This document shows positions 17,098-27,013 of a DNA stretch of 64,000 bases, piece after piece (within the stretch, counting starts at the first letter, position 1; every line of letters begins with the position of its first letter). The notes below the pieces were generated by a model. That model did not search any database and had not been told where the DNA came from. It saw only the letters and a program-made list of their open reading frames with translations. Origin of the DNA: Pseudomonas sp. R5-89-07. Its GTDB lineage: Bacteria > Pseudomonadota > Gammaproteobacteria > Pseudomonadales > Pseudomonadaceae. The DNA lies in assembly GCF_003851685.1 (NCBI RefSeq), contig NZ_CP027727.1, forward strand, positions 1,612,001-1,676,000, read 5' to 3'. The position numbers and the translations under genes were made by a program.

Positions 17098-18475
17098 GCC
17101 CAGCAGTCTGCGCTGGCGCCTGCTGTGGAACCTGGCGCTGCTGCTGGTGCTGCTGATGCTCGCCAGTGGCATGAGTGCCTACTGGAACGGTCGCGAAGCC
17201 GCCGACACCGCCTACGACCGCACGCTGCTGGCCTCGGCGCGCACCATTGCCGCCGGCTTGACCCAGGTGGACGGCACGCTCAGTGCCAACGTGCCCTATG
17301 TGGCCCTGGATACCTTTGCCTACGACAGCGCCGGGCGTATCTATTACCAGGTCAATGACATCAACCAAAAACTGATATCGGGTTACGAAAACCTGCCCGG
17401 TCCACCCCCCGGCACCCCGCGCACGGACGATTACCCGGCCTTGGCGCGGTTCTACGACGCCGTGTATCAGGGCCAGCCCGTGCGCGTGGTGAGCCTGCTC
17501 AAGGCTGTCTCCGAGCCGAACATGAACGGCATGGCAGAGGTGCGTGTGGCGGAAACCGACGAAGCCCGTGTCGCCATGGCCCGCAGCCTGATGGCCGACA
17601 CCTTGTTGCGCCTGGGCATGCTTGCCGTTGGTGCGCTGTTGCTGGTGTGGTTTGCCGTGAGCGCGGCGCTGCGCCCGCTGGAGCGCCTGCGCACGGCGGT
17701 GGAGGAGCGTCAGCCCGACGACCTGCGGCCCTTGCCGCTGGTGGAGGTGCAGGATGAGTTCGGCCCGCTGGTGCGTTCTCTCAACCATTTCACCGAACGC
17801 TTGCGCGGCCAGTTCGAACGCCAGGCGCAGTTCATAGCCGACGCCGCCCACGAGTTGCGCACGCCGCTGGCGGCGCTCAAGGCCCGCCTGGAACTGGGCC
17901 TGCGCGCCGAAGAACCGGCCACGTGGCGCAGCACCCTGGAAACCGCGGCCCAGGGCACCGATCGTCTCACTCATCTGGCTAATCAATTGTTGTCCCTGGC
18001 CCGCATCGAAAACGGTGCCCGGGCCATTGCCGAAGGCGGCGCGCAGTTGCTTGACCTCAGTCAATTGGCCCGAGAGCTCGGGATGGCGATGGCGCCTCTG
18101 GCCCATGCGCGAGGCGTTGCCTTGGCGCTTGAGGCGGACGAGCCGGTGTGGCTGCGCGGCGAGCCGACGCTGCTTAATGAATTGCTGAGCAATCTGGTGG
18201 ACAACGCGCTGGCGCACACACCGCCGGGCGGCAATGTGATTTTGCGGGTGGCGGCGCCGGCGGTGCTGGAAGTCGAAGACGATGGCCCGGGTATCCCGCT
18301 GGATGAGCGGGACCGGGTGTTCGAGCGTTTTTATCGGCGCAGTCAGCAGGGCATGGGGTCGGGCCTGGGGCTGGCGATTGTCGGGGAAATCTGCCGTGCG
18401 CATCTGGCGCAGATCAGCCTGCATGATGGCGAGTTGGCGGGGTTGAAAGTGCGGGTGAGTTTTATCGCCGGTTGA
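17090..18475 (+). CDS. tctE: sensor histidine kinase TctE
   Basis: A 461-aa sensor kinase: N-terminal membrane segment (LALLLVLLMLASGMS), a periplasmic domain of about 130 residues, a second membrane segment and linker, the H-box FIADAAHELRTPLAALK, an N-box NELLSNLVDNALAHTP and G-boxes DDGPGI and GSGLGLAIV. ATG 17090 overlaps the tctD stop; earlier in-frame starts lie within tctD. It senses tricarboxylates and phosphorylates TctD. Confidence 0.93.
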   Translation: MHKPSSLRWRLLWNLALLLVLLMLASGMSAYWNGREAADTAYDRTLLASARTIAAGLTQVDGTLSANVPYVALDTFAYDSAGRIYYQVNDINQKLISGYENLPGPPPGTPRTDDYPALARFYDAVYQGQPVRVVSLLKAVSEPNMNGMAEVRVAETDEARVAMARSLMADTLLRLGMLAVGALLLVWFAVSAALRPLERLRTAVEERQPDDLRPLPLVEVQDEFGPLVRSLNHFTERLRGQFERQAQFIADAAHELRTPLAALKARLELGLRAEEPATWRSTLETAAQGTDRLTHLANQLLSLARIENGARAIAEGGAQLLDLSQLARELGMAMAPLAHARGVALALEADEPVWLRGEPTLLNELLSNLVDNALAHTPPGGNVILRVAAPAVLEVEDDGPGIPLDERDRVFERFYRRSQQGMGSGLGLAIVGEICRAHLAQISLHDGELAGLKVRVSFIAG

Positions 18476-19297
18476 TCAGTAGAACATCGAGCGTGCTTCG
18501 TCCAGCTCGGTGCGCAATTTTTCGCTGTAGGGATCAATCCGCAGTTTTTTCGTTGCCGGTACGCCGGTCATATCAACGTTCGCCAGTGCGTGTCCGGTGT
18601 GGCGGTGACAGTAGAGCACGGCGACTTGCACCACATCGATGTAATCGAGCTGGGTGCCGTCGCGTTCCAGGTTCAGGTACTGGCCCGGCAGTTTTGCCAG
18701 CATTTCAGGGAAGTCCCAGCCACCGAGCAACTTGTCGCCCAAAACCGGGTGGATGCTGTCGATCACGTGGTTGAGGCTGACTGGGTCGGACAGCAGCTCG
18801 TAATGGTCTTCGGCGTAGGTGAGGATCGGCAGCACGCCGATCTGGTGCACCAGGCCGCCCAAGGCTGCCTGGTCGGGCTTGAGATGGCTGTGGCGACGAC
18901 ACAAGGCATAGCTGACGCCCGCCACCTCCAGGCTGCGGCGCCACACATCGCGCATTTTCTGTTCTACCACCTCGGAGCGGGCGTGGAAGATCTGCTCCAT
19001 GACCAGGCCGATGGCCAGGTTGCTGCTGTAATTGGTGCCGAGCCGTGTGATGGCTGTGTGCAGGTCGGTAACTTCCTGGGTCGCCCTCAGCAACGGGCTG
19101 TTGACCACTTTGATCAGGCGCGCCGACAGGGCGGTATCGCGACTGATCACTTTACTCAAGTGGCTGATGCTGATTTCCGGATCTTCGGCGGCCTGACGAA
19201 TCTTCAGGGCCACCTCCGGTAATGTCGGCAGAACCAGGTCATCGTTATCGATGGCCTTCATCAAAGCCTGTTGGACTTTTTCCGCCAGCTTGTTCAT
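18476..19297 (-). CDS. HDOD domain protein
   Basis: A 273-aa protein made almost wholly of one HDOD domain (about residues 18-215), a degenerate HD fold that lacks the metal-binding His-Asp and usually acts in signalling or stress responses. Recognisable segments are LPTLPEVALKIRQ, ISHLSKVISRDTALSARLIKVVNS and GLVHQIGVLPIL. No kinase, GGDEF or receiver partner domain is attached. It converges tail to tail on tctE with no gap. Precise role unknown. Confidence 0.88.
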   Translation of the reverse strand: MNKLAEKVQQALMKAIDNDDLVLPTLPEVALKIRQAAEDPEISISHLSKVISRDTALSARLIKVVNSPLLRATQEVTDLHTAITRLGTNYSSNLAIGLVMEQIFHARSEVVEQKMRDVWRRSLEVAGVSYALCRRHSHLKPDQAALGGLVHQIGVLPILTYAEDHYELLSDPVSLNHVIDSIHPVLGDKLLGGWDFPEMLAKLPGQYLNLERDGTQLDYIDVVQVAVLYCHRHTGHALANVDMTGVPATKKLRIDPYSEKLRTELDEARSMFY

Positions 19298-19333
19298 TCA
19301 TGCTCTCTAGGGTGCTGCAAAAAGGTGCGGCGA

Positions 19334-20275
19334 TTAACGCTGGATCTCGCGGTCGCGATCCAACGGGTAGGGCAGGTCGAGCATTTGCAGGGCGGCGCCT
19401 TCCAGGCTACCCAGGCGTACGTCGCCATGGTCGGCAGCTTCGGCTTGCAGCACGGCGAGAAGTTCAATGGACTGGTCGGCTTTTGCCGCAATGACCACTT
19501 CGCCGACCGAACTGTTATGGCTGGGGGAAAACAGTGCGGTGCCCGGTTCGGGTAATTCGGCGACTGCGAGGCTCAGGCGGTACAGCCGGCGTTTGAGTTT
19601 GCCCAGGTACTGCATGCGCGCGACGATTTCCTGGCCGGTGTAGCAGCCTTTCTTGAAACTGACACCGCCCACGGCTTGCAGATTGAGCATCTGCGGGATG
19701 AACAGTTCGCGGGTCTGTGGCATCACCTGGCCGATACCGGCGCGGATCTGGCCCAGCAGCCATTCATTCAGATCGGCTTGCGGCAGGGTTGCTGCCAATT
19801 GGCTGCGCAGTTGCTCGGCCTGTTCGGCGGGCGCCCACAGTTCAGCGCGGCCAGGCGATACGCGGATGGCGATCAGCGCTTCAGTGCGCACCACGCTGTC
19901 GGTCTCGACCGGCAGCGCCAAGCCAAGCGCGAATAAGGCCTGGTCGGCGTTCGCCAGGCCGAAACGCACCCAGGCGGCGCTTTCGTCGGCGAGTTTGGAT
20001 TTGGAGAACACCGCGTATTTCTTCAGGTCCGCCAATTGCGGCTCGAGCAGTTCGCGGGCCATGGCCAGCAGCACGCCGTCACCTTGTAACAGGATGCGAA
20101 AACTCGACTGCATGCGGCCTTTTTGCGTGCAGCGCGCACCCAGGCTGGCCTGGGTGTCACTCAGGTAATTGAGGTTGCAGGTCAGTTGGCCCTGCAGGAA
20201 CTTGGCAGCGTCAGCGCCGCGGACGGCAAGAACGCCTTCGTGGGTCAGGGGGCAGAAAAAAGCAGAGTCGGCCAT
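19334..20275 (-). CDS. ygfZ: folate-binding Fe/S-cluster repair protein YgfZ
   Basis: A 313-aa member of the YgfZ/GcvT-like family. The family signature K-G-C-Y-[TS]-G-Q-E is intact as KKGCYTGQEIVARMQYLGK, with its conserved Cys. It binds tetrahydrofolate and helps assemble or repair Fe/S enzymes such as MiaB. It lies divergent from sdhE, another maturation factor, an arrangement common in gammaproteobacteria. Confidence 0.93.
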   Translation of the reverse strand: MADSAFFCPLTHEGVLAVRGADAAKFLQGQLTCNLNYLSDTQASLGARCTQKGRMQSSFRILLQGDGVLLAMARELLEPQLADLKKYAVFSKSKLADESAAWVRFGLANADQALFALGLALPVETDSVVRTEALIAIRVSPGRAELWAPAEQAEQLRSQLAATLPQADLNEWLLGQIRAGIGQVMPQTRELFIPQMLNLQAVGGVSFKKGCYTGQEIVARMQYLGKLKRRLYRLSLAVAELPEPGTALFSPSHNSSVGEVVIAAKADQSIELLAVLQAEAADHGDVRLGSLEGAALQMLDLPYPLDRDREIQR

Positions 20276-20415
20276 GGGTCATCGCAGGTTAAAAAGTCAT
20301 GGGTGCATCATAGAGGGGCGCCCGGCAAATGCATAGTTTCCATGGGGCGCGACCAAAGCCGACTGTTCCGGTGCTGTCGGGCCTGTATACTTGCGCTCTA
20401 TTTGAGGAGCGCTCC

Positions 20416-20670
20416 ATGGTCGAAGATGTAGAAATCAATCGCCTCTACTGGCACAGCCGTCGTGGCATGCTGGAGTTGGACGTGTTGCTGGTGCCTTTCA
20501 CCAAGGAAGTCTACGCGACGCTCAACAAGGTCGATCGCGACCTTTACGTGCGACTGCTGACCTGCGAAGACCAGGACATGTTCGGCTGGTTCATGGAGCG
20601 TGCCGAATCGGAAGACCCGGAGCTGCAGCGCATGGTTCGGATGATCCTGGATCGTGTCCAGCCCAAGTAA
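20416..20670 (+). CDS. sdhE: FAD assembly factor SdhE
   Basis: An 84-aa all-helical protein. The RGxxE motif ([11 protein letters not shown], residues about 15-25) needed for flavinylation of succinate dehydrogenase SdhA is present. ATG 20416 follows GAGGAGCG and gives the standard family length; the upstream in-frame start is not supported. It overlaps the next gene by 17 bp, the usual sdhE-ygfX pair. Confidence 0.95.
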   Translation: MVEDVEINRLYWHSRRGMLELDVLLVPFTKEVYATLNKVDRDLYVRLLTCEDQDMFGWFMERAESEDPELQRMVRMILDRVQPK

Positions 20671-21100
20671 CCGCTTTGAATGCCGCTGGCAGGCCTCACG
20701 GCTGTTGCTGGCGGCGTATCTGTTTGCCCAGCTGTTCGCGCTGGGTGCCTGCCTGGCTGTCGACCTGCCTTTTGCCTCATTGGGCATGCTGGCATGCCTG
20801 GCCCACGCCGCCTGGGTGTTGCCGCGGCATGTCCTGCTGACTCACCGCTCGTCGGTGCAGGGCCTGCGCCGCGACGATGACGGCTGGCAATTGTTCAGCG
20901 CCGAACGTGGCTGGCACAGCGTGCAATTACGACCTGACAGCCTGGCGCTGCCCCTGGTCGTAGTGCTGCGTTATCGCGTGCAGGGCGAGCGGTGGGTGCG
21001 TTCGACGTGCGTGCCCCGCGACGCTCAGACCGCCGATATGCACCGGCGCCTGCGCGTACGCTTGAAGTTCAGTCGCCGTAGGTGGCTGGCACCAGAATAG
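20654..21100 (+). CDS. YgfX-family membrane protein
   Basis: A 148-aa protein starting at GTG 20654 inside the 3' end of sdhE. Two adjacent hydrophobic segments (about residues 17-60) are followed by a soluble tail with the pattern [23 protein letters not shown], typical of YgfX. In E. coli YgfX (CptA) has been described as a membrane toxin that affects cytoskeletal proteins and as SdhE partner; in Pseudomonas the role is not settled. Its last 32 bp overlap the 3' end of nadB on the other strand. Confidence 0.8.
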   Translation: MSSPSNRFECRWQASRLLLAAYLFAQLFALGACLAVDLPFASLGMLACLAHAAWVLPRHVLLTHRSSVQGLRRDDDGWQLFSAERGWHSVQLRPDSLALPLVVVLRYRVQGERWVRSTCVPRDAQTADMHRRLRVRLKFSRRRWLAPE

Positions 21101-22685
21101 TGTCGCGTGCCTCGGGCAGCATCTGCGGGTAGTCAAGGGTGTAATGCAGGCCCCGGCTTTCCTTGCGCTCCATGGCCGAGCGAATCATCAGCTCGGCCAC
21201 TTGTGCCAGGTTGCGCAATTCGATCAGGTCGCGGCTGACTTTATAGTTGCTGTAGAACTCATCGATTTCATCCAGCAACAAGCGCACCCGGTGCTGTGCC
21301 CGTTGCAGGCGCTTGTTGGTGCGCACGATCCCCACGTAGTCCCACATGAAGCGCCGCAGCTCGTCCCAGTTGTGCGCGATGATCACGTCTTCGTCCGAAT
21401 CCGTCACTTGGCTGGCATCCCAGCGCGGCAGGGCGGCCGGCACCGGGATGCGTGGCAATTGTTCAAGGATGTCCGCCGCCGCCGAGCGCGCATACACAAA
21501 GCATTCGAGCAACGAGTTGCTGGCCATGCGATTGGCGCCGTGCAGGCCGGTGAAGCTGGTTTCGCCGATGGCGTACAGGCCGGGCACGTCGGTGCGGCCA
21601 TGCTGGTCGACCATCACGCCGCCGCAGGTGTAATGCGCAGCGGGCACCACCGGGATCGGGCCTTTGGTGATGTCGATATTGAAGGTCAGGCAGCGTTCGT
21701 AGACGGTAGGGAAGTGCGTCTTGATGAAGGCTTCCGGTTTGTGGCTGATGTCCAGGTAGACGCAGTCGATGCCCAGGCGCTTCATTTCATGGTCGATGGC
21801 ACGGGCGACGATGTCGCGTGGCGCCAGTTCTGCGCGTGCGTCGAAGCGTTGCATGAAGCGTTCGCCATTGGGCAGCTTCAAGTGCGCACCCTCACCGCGC
21901 AGGGCCTCGGTGATGAGGAAACTCTTGGCCTGGGGGTGGTACAGGCAAGTGGGGTGGAACTGGTTGAATTCCAGATTCGCCACGCGGCAACCCGAGCGCC
22001 AGGCCATGGCAATGCCGTCACCGCAGGCGCCGTCGGGGTTGCTGGTATAGAGGTAGACCTTGGCTGCGCCACCGGAGGCGAGGATGGTGAAGCGCGCGCC
22101 GTAGGTGTCGACTTCGCCGCTGGTGCGGTTCAGCACGTAGGCGCCAAGGCAGCGCTCACCGCTAAGGCCCAGGCGTTTTTCGGTGATCAGGTCTACGGCG
22201 ACACGCTGCTCCAGCAGTTCGATGTTGGGGCGCTGGCGGGCCTGCTCGAGCAGCGTCTTGAAGATGGCGGCGCCGGTGGCGTCGGCGGCATGGATGATAC
22301 GGCGATGGCTATGGCCGCCTTCGCGGGTCAAGTGAAACTCAAATCCGCCGTCGTCGTTGCCAGCATGCTCATCGCGTGTGAAAGGCACGCCCTGGTCGAT
22401 CAGCCATTGGATGGCTTCCCGGCTATGCTCGACCGTGAAGCGCACCGCGTCTTCATTGCACAGGCCTCCGCCGGCATTGAGGGTGTCTTCGACATGGGAT
22501 TGGACGGTGTCAGTGTCATCCAGCACGGCTGCGACGCCGCCCTGGGCCCAGAATGTCGAGCCGTTGGCCAGGTCGCCTTTGCTCAGAACGGCAATACGCA
22601 AGTGACTGGGAAGGGTCAGTGCCAGGCTCAAACCGGCGGCGCCGCTGCCGATCACCAGAACATCGTGTTGAAACTGTTGGCTCAT
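21069..22685 (-). CDS. nadB: L-aspartate oxidase
   Basis: A 538-aa FAD enzyme that oxidises L-aspartate to iminoaspartate, the first step of de novo NAD synthesis. The N-terminal dinucleotide fold [18 protein letters not shown], the active-site segment [15 protein letters not shown] with the HxT region and the C-terminal flavin motif [17 protein letters not shown] are present. It has normal length. It is divergent from algU, as in P. aeruginosa. Confidence 0.97.
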   Translation of the reverse strand: MSQQFQHDVLVIGSGAAGLSLALTLPSHLRIAVLSKGDLANGSTFWAQGGVAAVLDDTDTVQSHVEDTLNAGGGLCNEDAVRFTVEHSREAIQWLIDQGVPFTRDEHAGNDDGGFEFHLTREGGHSHRRIIHAADATGAAIFKTLLEQARQRPNIELLEQRVAVDLITEKRLGLSGERCLGAYVLNRTSGEVDTYGARFTILASGGAAKVYLYTSNPDGACGDGIAMAWRSGCRVANLEFNQFHPTCLYHPQAKSFLITEALRGEGAHLKLPNGERFMQRFDARAELAPRDIVARAIDHEMKRLGIDCVYLDISHKPEAFIKTHFPTVYERCLTFNIDITKGPIPVVPAAHYTCGGVMVDQHGRTDVPGLYAIGETSFTGLHGANRMASNSLLECFVYARSAAADILEQLPRIPVPAALPRWDASQVTDSDEDVIIAHNWDELRRFMWDYVGIVRTNKRLQRAQHRVRLLLDEIDEFYSNYKVSRDLIELRNLAQVAELMIRSAMERKESRGLHYTLDYPQMLPEARDTILVPATYGD

Positions 22686-22866
22686 TGAATGGATTCCGCA
22701 AAAAGCGATCCGAGGAGGAGGCGCAAGCAGGACGCCTGGATCGGCGAATCAAAGGGGCACACGGGCCACTAGTATATAGAGGGGTGGAGCGGCACAATAG
22801 CCAGGCATTCGTGGCATTGTGAGATTACGGTGCACAGCTTTGGTTACACAGCCAGTCAGCGAGCGG

Positions 22867-22894
22867 GAACTTTTTGCATAAGCCCCGACTCAAT
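22867..22894 (+). promoter_or_regulatory. AlgU-type promoter, distal, upstream of algU
   Basis: GAACTT (22867-22872), 17-bp spacer, TCAAT (22890-22894). This fits the extracytoplasmic sigma-22 consensus GAACTT-N16/17-TCTGA. It lies about 250 bp upstream of algU and suggests autoregulation. The remainder of 22686-23146 shows no gene. Confidence 0.65.
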
Positions 22895-23060
22895 AGCAGG
22901 TTGCCCGAAAGCTGGGAAAACGTTGAGTTTATTGGCCCGTCGGGAGCATTGGACGCGTCAGAAGACCGGCGACAAGATTATTCGCGCAGCCGGCGTTGCC
23001 TGAGCTGCGTTTTTCGTGTGTGCCAAATCAGTGCGTGCCGGAAACTTGCTTGAAGGGGGA

Positions 23061-23087
23061 GAACTTTTGCGAAAAGCCCGAGTCTAT
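23061..23087 (+). promoter_or_regulatory. AlgU-type promoter, proximal, upstream of algU
   Basis: GAACTT (23061-23066), 16-bp spacer, TCTAT (23083-23087), 59 bp before the algU ATG. This is the best match to the AlgU consensus in the window and points to positive autoregulation of algU-mucA-mucB. Confidence 0.8.
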
Positions 23088-23146
23088 GTTTACAAGCCTG
23101 ATCGTTTAGTTATGCAAGCCTCCTTCGAGCACAACGAGGAGTGTTC

Positions 23147-23728
23147 ATGCTAACCCAGGAAGAGGATCAGCAGCTGGTCGAGCGCGTACAACGCGGCGAC
23201 AAGCGAGCATTTGATCTGCTAGTGCTGAAATATCAGCACAAAATTCTCGGGTTGATCGTGCGGTTTGTGCACGACACCCATGAAGCGCAGGACGTTGCAC
23301 AGGAAGCCTTTATCAAGGCGTACCGTGCACTGGGCAATTTCCGCGGTGACAGTGCGTTTTATACGTGGCTGTACCGCATCGCCATAAACACGGCGAAGAA
23401 CTATTTGGTGTCACGCGGTCGCCGCCCACCAGACAGTGATGTCAGTTCAGAAGATGCTGAATTTTATGACGGTGATCACGGCCTCAAAGATCTCGAGTCG
23501 CCGGAGCGAGCTTTGCTGCGCGACGAAATCGAGGGAACCGTTCATCGAACGATTCAGCAACTGCCAGAAGATTTACGTACGGCATTAACTTTACGTGAAT
23601 TCGATGGTCTGAGTTACGAAGACATTGCGAGCGTCATGCAATGTCCGGTGGGGACTGTAAGGTCACGGATTTTCCGGGCCCGGGAAGCCATCGACAAAGC
23701 CTTGCAACCGTTGTTGCAGGAAAACTAA
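23147..23728 (+). CDS. algU: RNA polymerase sigma factor AlgU (sigma-22, RpoE-like)
   Basis: A 193-aa ECF sigma factor almost identical in pattern to AlgU of other pseudomonads. Region 2 (DLLVLKYQHKILGLIVRFV ... DSAFYTWLYRIAINTAKNYL) and region 4 (LTLREFDGLSYEDIASVM, VGTVRSRIFRAREAI) are intact. ATG 23147 gives the family N-terminus MLTQEEDQQLV; the upstream ATG 23141 adds two residues. It directs envelope-stress and exopolysaccharide genes and is held inactive by MucA. Two AlgU promoters precede it. Confidence 0.97.
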   Translation: MLTQEEDQQLVERVQRGDKRAFDLLVLKYQHKILGLIVRFVHDTHEAQDVAQEAFIKAYRALGNFRGDSAFYTWLYRIAINTAKNYLVSRGRRPPDSDVSSEDAEFYDGDHGLKDLESPERALLRDEIEGTVHRTIQQLPEDLRTALTLREFDGLSYEDIASVMQCPVGTVRSRIFRAREAIDKALQPLLQEN

Positions 23729-23760
23729 AGACAGCGGCGACAGCCAAGAGAGGAACCGCC

Positions 23761-24348
23761 ATGAGTCGTGATGCCCTGCAGGAATCGCTGTCCGCAGTGA
23801 TGGATAACGAAGCGGATGAACTGGAACTTCGTCGAGTGCTCAACGCATTTGATGATGCCGAAACCCGTGATACCTGGTCTCGTTACCAAGTCGCTCGGGC
23901 GGTGATGCACAAGGATCTTCTAATCCCTCGTCTGGATATTGCTGCGGCCGTTTCTGCCGCGCTGGCCGATGAAGCCGTTCCGGCAAAAGCTGCTCGTGGT
24001 CCATGGCGTAGCCTGGGTCGTCTGGCAGTCGCTGCTTCGGTGACCGTCGCCGTACTGGCCGGTGTTCGTCTGTATAACCAGGACGAAATCGCCGGTGCCG
24101 AACTGGCCCAGCAGACTCAGCAACCGGTCATGGCTGGTCCGCAAGTCAAAGGCCCGGCTGTACTGGCTGGCTACAAGGAAAGCTCTGATACCGCCGGCCC
24201 TATGGCTAACGGTGTGCTTCAGGGGCAATCCGGCTGGCAGGACCAGCGTCTACCAGGCTACCTGCGCCAACATGCTCAGGAAGCGGCTGGGAAGAATGCT
24301 GAAAGTGCTCTGCCATACGCTCGCGCAGCAAGCCTGGAAAACCGCTGA
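23761..24348 (+). CDS. mucA: anti-sigma factor MucA
   Basis: A 195-aa single-pass inner-membrane anti-sigma factor. The N-terminal cytoplasmic RseA_N part (ALQESLSAVMDNEADELELRRVL) binds AlgU; the membrane segment is at about 84-104 (RLAVAASVTVAVLAGVRLY); the periplasmic C-terminal part binds MucB and is cut by AlgW and MucP on stress. The frame is full length, with no mucoid-type truncation. ATG 23761 follows GAGAGGA and fits the family start. Confidence 0.96.
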   Translation: MSRDALQESLSAVMDNEADELELRRVLNAFDDAETRDTWSRYQVARAVMHKDLLIPRLDIAAAVSAALADEAVPAKAARGPWRSLGRLAVAASVTVAVLAGVRLYNQDEIAGAELAQQTQQPVMAGPQVKGPAVLAGYKESSDTAGPMANGVLQGQSGWQDQRLPGYLRQHAQEAAGKNAESALPYARAASLENR

Positions 24349-24364
24349 ACCGCTGAGGAGCTTT

Positions 24365-25324
24365 ATGCGCGCCATACCGCTCCTTACGCTTTTGCTCAGT
24401 AGTTGGTTTGCACTACCCGCCCATGCCGATGACGCCCAAGACTGGCTGACTCGACTTGGGCGTGCAGAGCAGCAGCAAAGCTTTCAAGGTACGTTCATCT
24501 ATGAGCGTAACGGCAGTTTTTCTACTCACGACATCTGGCATCGTGTCCAGGAAGGTCAGGTCCGCGAGCGACTGTTGCAGCTCGATGGCTCTGCCCAGGA
24601 AGTCGTACGAGTAGACGGCCATACCCAGTGTGTCAGCGGTACGCTTGTCGCCGGCCTGGGAAACTCCCGTGACACAGCTTCACGTTCGCTGGATCCGCAA
24701 AAACTCAATCAATTCTATGACTTGGCCGTTATTGGCAAATCTCGCGTGGCCGGTCGTAATGCGGTGATTGTTTCGATCACCCCGCGTGATCATTATCGCT
24801 ACGGTTTCGAGCTGCATCTGGATCGTGAAACTGCATTACCTCTCAAATCGTTGCTGCTCAGTGAGCAGGGGCAACTGCTGGAGCGCTTTCAGTTTGTTCG
24901 ACTGAATACGTCGGCAGTTCCCGCTGATCGTGATTTGCAGCCCAGCAGCGAATGCACGCCTGTTGCGGTTGGCCCCGTCAAGGCAGCGCAAACGCCCGCT
25001 TCCAATGCGTGGCATTTGGATTGGTTGCCGCCTGGCTTTGAGCTCACCAGTAGTGCATCTCGCAAAGACGCCCAAACGAAATCCACCCTCGATAGCTTGA
25101 TGTATGACGATGGGCTTGCACGTTTCTCGGTGTTCCTTGAGTCGACTGATGGGGCGAACGTGTCAGAAACCCGTACTCAGCTCGGGCCTACGGTTGCAGT
25201 GTCCCGGCACGTGAATACGGTGGACGGCGAAATGATGGTAACGGTTGTAGGGGAAATCCCGATTGGTACGGCCGAGCGCATCGCGTTGTCGGTTCGTGGT
25301 GAAAAGACGGCGGCCAAGCCGTGA
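24365..25324 (+). CDS. mucB: periplasmic AlgU regulator MucB (RseB-like)
   Basis: A 319-aa periplasmic protein with a signal peptide cleaved near residue 22 (WFALPAHA). The RseB large domain begins DWLTRLGRAEQQQSFQGTFIYER and the small C-terminal domain follows about residue 215 (WHLDWLPPGFELTSS). It shields MucA from proteolysis. RBS GAGGAG lies 8-13 nt upstream of the ATG, 16 bp after mucA. Confidence 0.95.
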   Translation: MRAIPLLTLLLSSWFALPAHADDAQDWLTRLGRAEQQQSFQGTFIYERNGSFSTHDIWHRVQEGQVRERLLQLDGSAQEVVRVDGHTQCVSGTLVAGLGNSRDTASRSLDPQKLNQFYDLAVIGKSRVAGRNAVIVSITPRDHYRYGFELHLDRETALPLKSLLLSEQGQLLERFQFVRLNTSAVPADRDLQPSSECTPVAVGPVKAAQTPASNAWHLDWLPPGFELTSSASRKDAQTKSTLDSLMYDDGLARFSVFLESTDGANVSETRTQLGPTVAVSRHVNTVDGEMMVTVVGEIPIGTAERIALSVRGEKTAAKP

Positions 25325-25558
25325 CTCGTTAATCCAGTGTTCATCCTGATCTTTCATCCTGAGCTCACGCCAGGGTGCCTACCGAGAGCATGAAATGTCT
25401 GGATCAGCATTTTCACTTGCAAAAAATCCTTATGTTTTTTATAGGTCAGGGTTTGTCGGCCCTGGCCTTGTTTTTTCGCGGAACAAAAAATGTCGATTGC
25501 GGTTTTCGGCCTTTTTTGAACCCTGTCGCTCAACCCTGCTCGTCGTAACGGGAGCTGT

Positions 25559-26998
25559 ATGTCGATACCACGTTTGAAGTCTTACCTATCCATAGTTGCC
25601 ACAGTGCTGGTGCTGGGTCAGGCGGTACCCGCGCAAGCGGTCGAGCTGCCTGACTTCACCCAACTAGTGGAGCAAGCCTCACCTGCGGTGGTGAACATCA
25701 GTACTACGCAGAAGTTGCCGGATCGCAAAGTTTCGAACCAGCAGATGCCCGACCTGGAAGGCTTGCCGCCGATGTTGCGCGAGTTCTTCGAGCGCGGCAT
25801 GCCGCAACCACGCTCGCCACGTGGCGGCGGCGGTGGGCAGCGCGAAGCGCAGTCACTGGGTTCCGGGTTCATCATTTCGCCTGACGGCTATATCCTGACC
25901 AACAACCATGTGATTGCCGATGCTGACGAGATCCTCGTGCGCTTGGCCGATCGCAGTGAGTTGAAAGCCAAGCTGGTCGGCACCGACCCGCGCTCCGACG
26001 TGGCCTTGCTGAAAATCGAAGGCAAAGACTTGCCGGTGCTTAAACTGGGCAAATCCCAGGACCTGAAAGCGGGCCAGTGGGTGGTGGCGATCGGTTCGCC
26101 GTTCGGCTTTGACCACACCGTCACCCAGGGCATTGTCAGCGCCATCGGCCGCAGCCTGCCTAATGAAAATTATGTGCCGTTCATCCAGACCGACGTGCCG
26201 ATCAACCCGGGCAACTCCGGTGGTCCGCTGTTCAATCTGGCTGGCGAAGTGGTAGGGATCAACTCGCAGATCTACACCCGTTCCGGTGGTTTTATGGGCG
26301 TGTCTTTCGCGATTCCGATCGACGTGGCCATGGACGTTTCCAATCAGCTGAAGGCCGGTGGCAAAGTGAGCCGCGGTTGGCTGGGTGTGGTAATCCAGGA
26401 AGTGAACAAGGACCTTGCAGAGTCTTTCGGTCTCGACAAGCCTGCGGGTGCGCTGGTCGCACAGATTCAGGATGACGGCCCGGCTGCCAAAGGCGGCCTG
26501 CAGGTTGGCGACGTAATCCTGAGCATGAACGGCCAACCGATCATCATGTCGGCTGACTTGCCGCATCTGGTAGGCGCACTCAAGGCCGGCAGCAAAGCCA
26601 AGCTGGAAGTGATTCGTGATGGCAAGCGTCAGAATGTCGAACTCACCGTCGGCGCAATCCCGGAAGAAGGTGCGACCCTGGACGCCCTGGGCAACGCAAA
26701 ACCGGGTGCCGAACGCAGCAGCAACCGCCTGGGCATTGCCGTGGTTGAGCTGACAGCCGAGCAGAAGAAGACCTACGACCTCAAGAGCGGTGTCGTGATC
26801 AAGGAAGTACAGGACGGCCCAGCCGCGTTGATCGGCCTGCAGCCCGGTGACGTGATCACCCACCTGAACAACCAGGCGATCGATACCACCAAGGAGTTCA
26901 CCGACATCGCCAAGGCGTTGCCGAAGAATCGCTCGGTGTCGATGCGCGTGCTGCGTCAGGGGCGCGCGAGCTTCATCACCTTCAAGCTGGCCGAGTAA
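25559..26998 (+). CDS. mucD: periplasmic serine protease MucD (DegP/HtrA-like)
   Basis: A 479-aa HtrA protease with signal peptide (cleavage near VPAQA, residue 27). The catalytic triad is complete: His117 in LTNNHVIAD, Asp147 in PRSDVALLK, Ser220 in NPGNSGGPLF. Two PDZ domains follow (about 275-365 and 390-475). It degrades misfolded periplasmic proteins and lowers AlgU activity. A 234-bp gap after mucB holds no mucC-like ORF, so mucD may have its own promoter. Confidence 0.96.
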   Translation: MSIPRLKSYLSIVATVLVLGQAVPAQAVELPDFTQLVEQASPAVVNISTTQKLPDRKVSNQQMPDLEGLPPMLREFFERGMPQPRSPRGGGGGQREAQSLGSGFIISPDGYILTNNHVIADADEILVRLADRSELKAKLVGTDPRSDVALLKIEGKDLPVLKLGKSQDLKAGQWVVAIGSPFGFDHTVTQGIVSAIGRSLPNENYVPFIQTDVPINPGNSGGPLFNLAGEVVGINSQIYTRSGGFMGVSFAIPIDVAMDVSNQLKAGGKVSRGWLGVVIQEVNKDLAESFGLDKPAGALVAQIQDDGPAAKGGLQVGDVILSMNGQPIIMSADLPHLVGALKAGSKAKLEVIRDGKRQNVELTVGAIPEEGATLDALGNAKPGAERSSNRLGIAVVELTAEQKKTYDLKSGVVIKEVQDGPAALIGLQPGDVITHLNNQAIDTTKEFTDIAKALPKNRSVSMRVLRQGRASFITFKLAE

Positions 26999-27013
26999 CC
27001 TTCCAGCCCAATA

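Noticed and set aside
20654..21100. Calling ygfX a proven toxin with sdhE as antitoxin
   Set aside because: That role was reported for E. coli and is disputed; SdhE is better supported as a flavinylation factor.
21144..22688. 514-aa ORF antisense to nadB
   Set aside because: Shadow frame of nadB, which has all its motifs on the other strand.
25395..25577. 60-aa ORF in the mucB-mucD gap as a mucC remnant
   Set aside because: It has no MucC-like membrane pattern or RBS, and overlaps the mucD start; it looks like chance.
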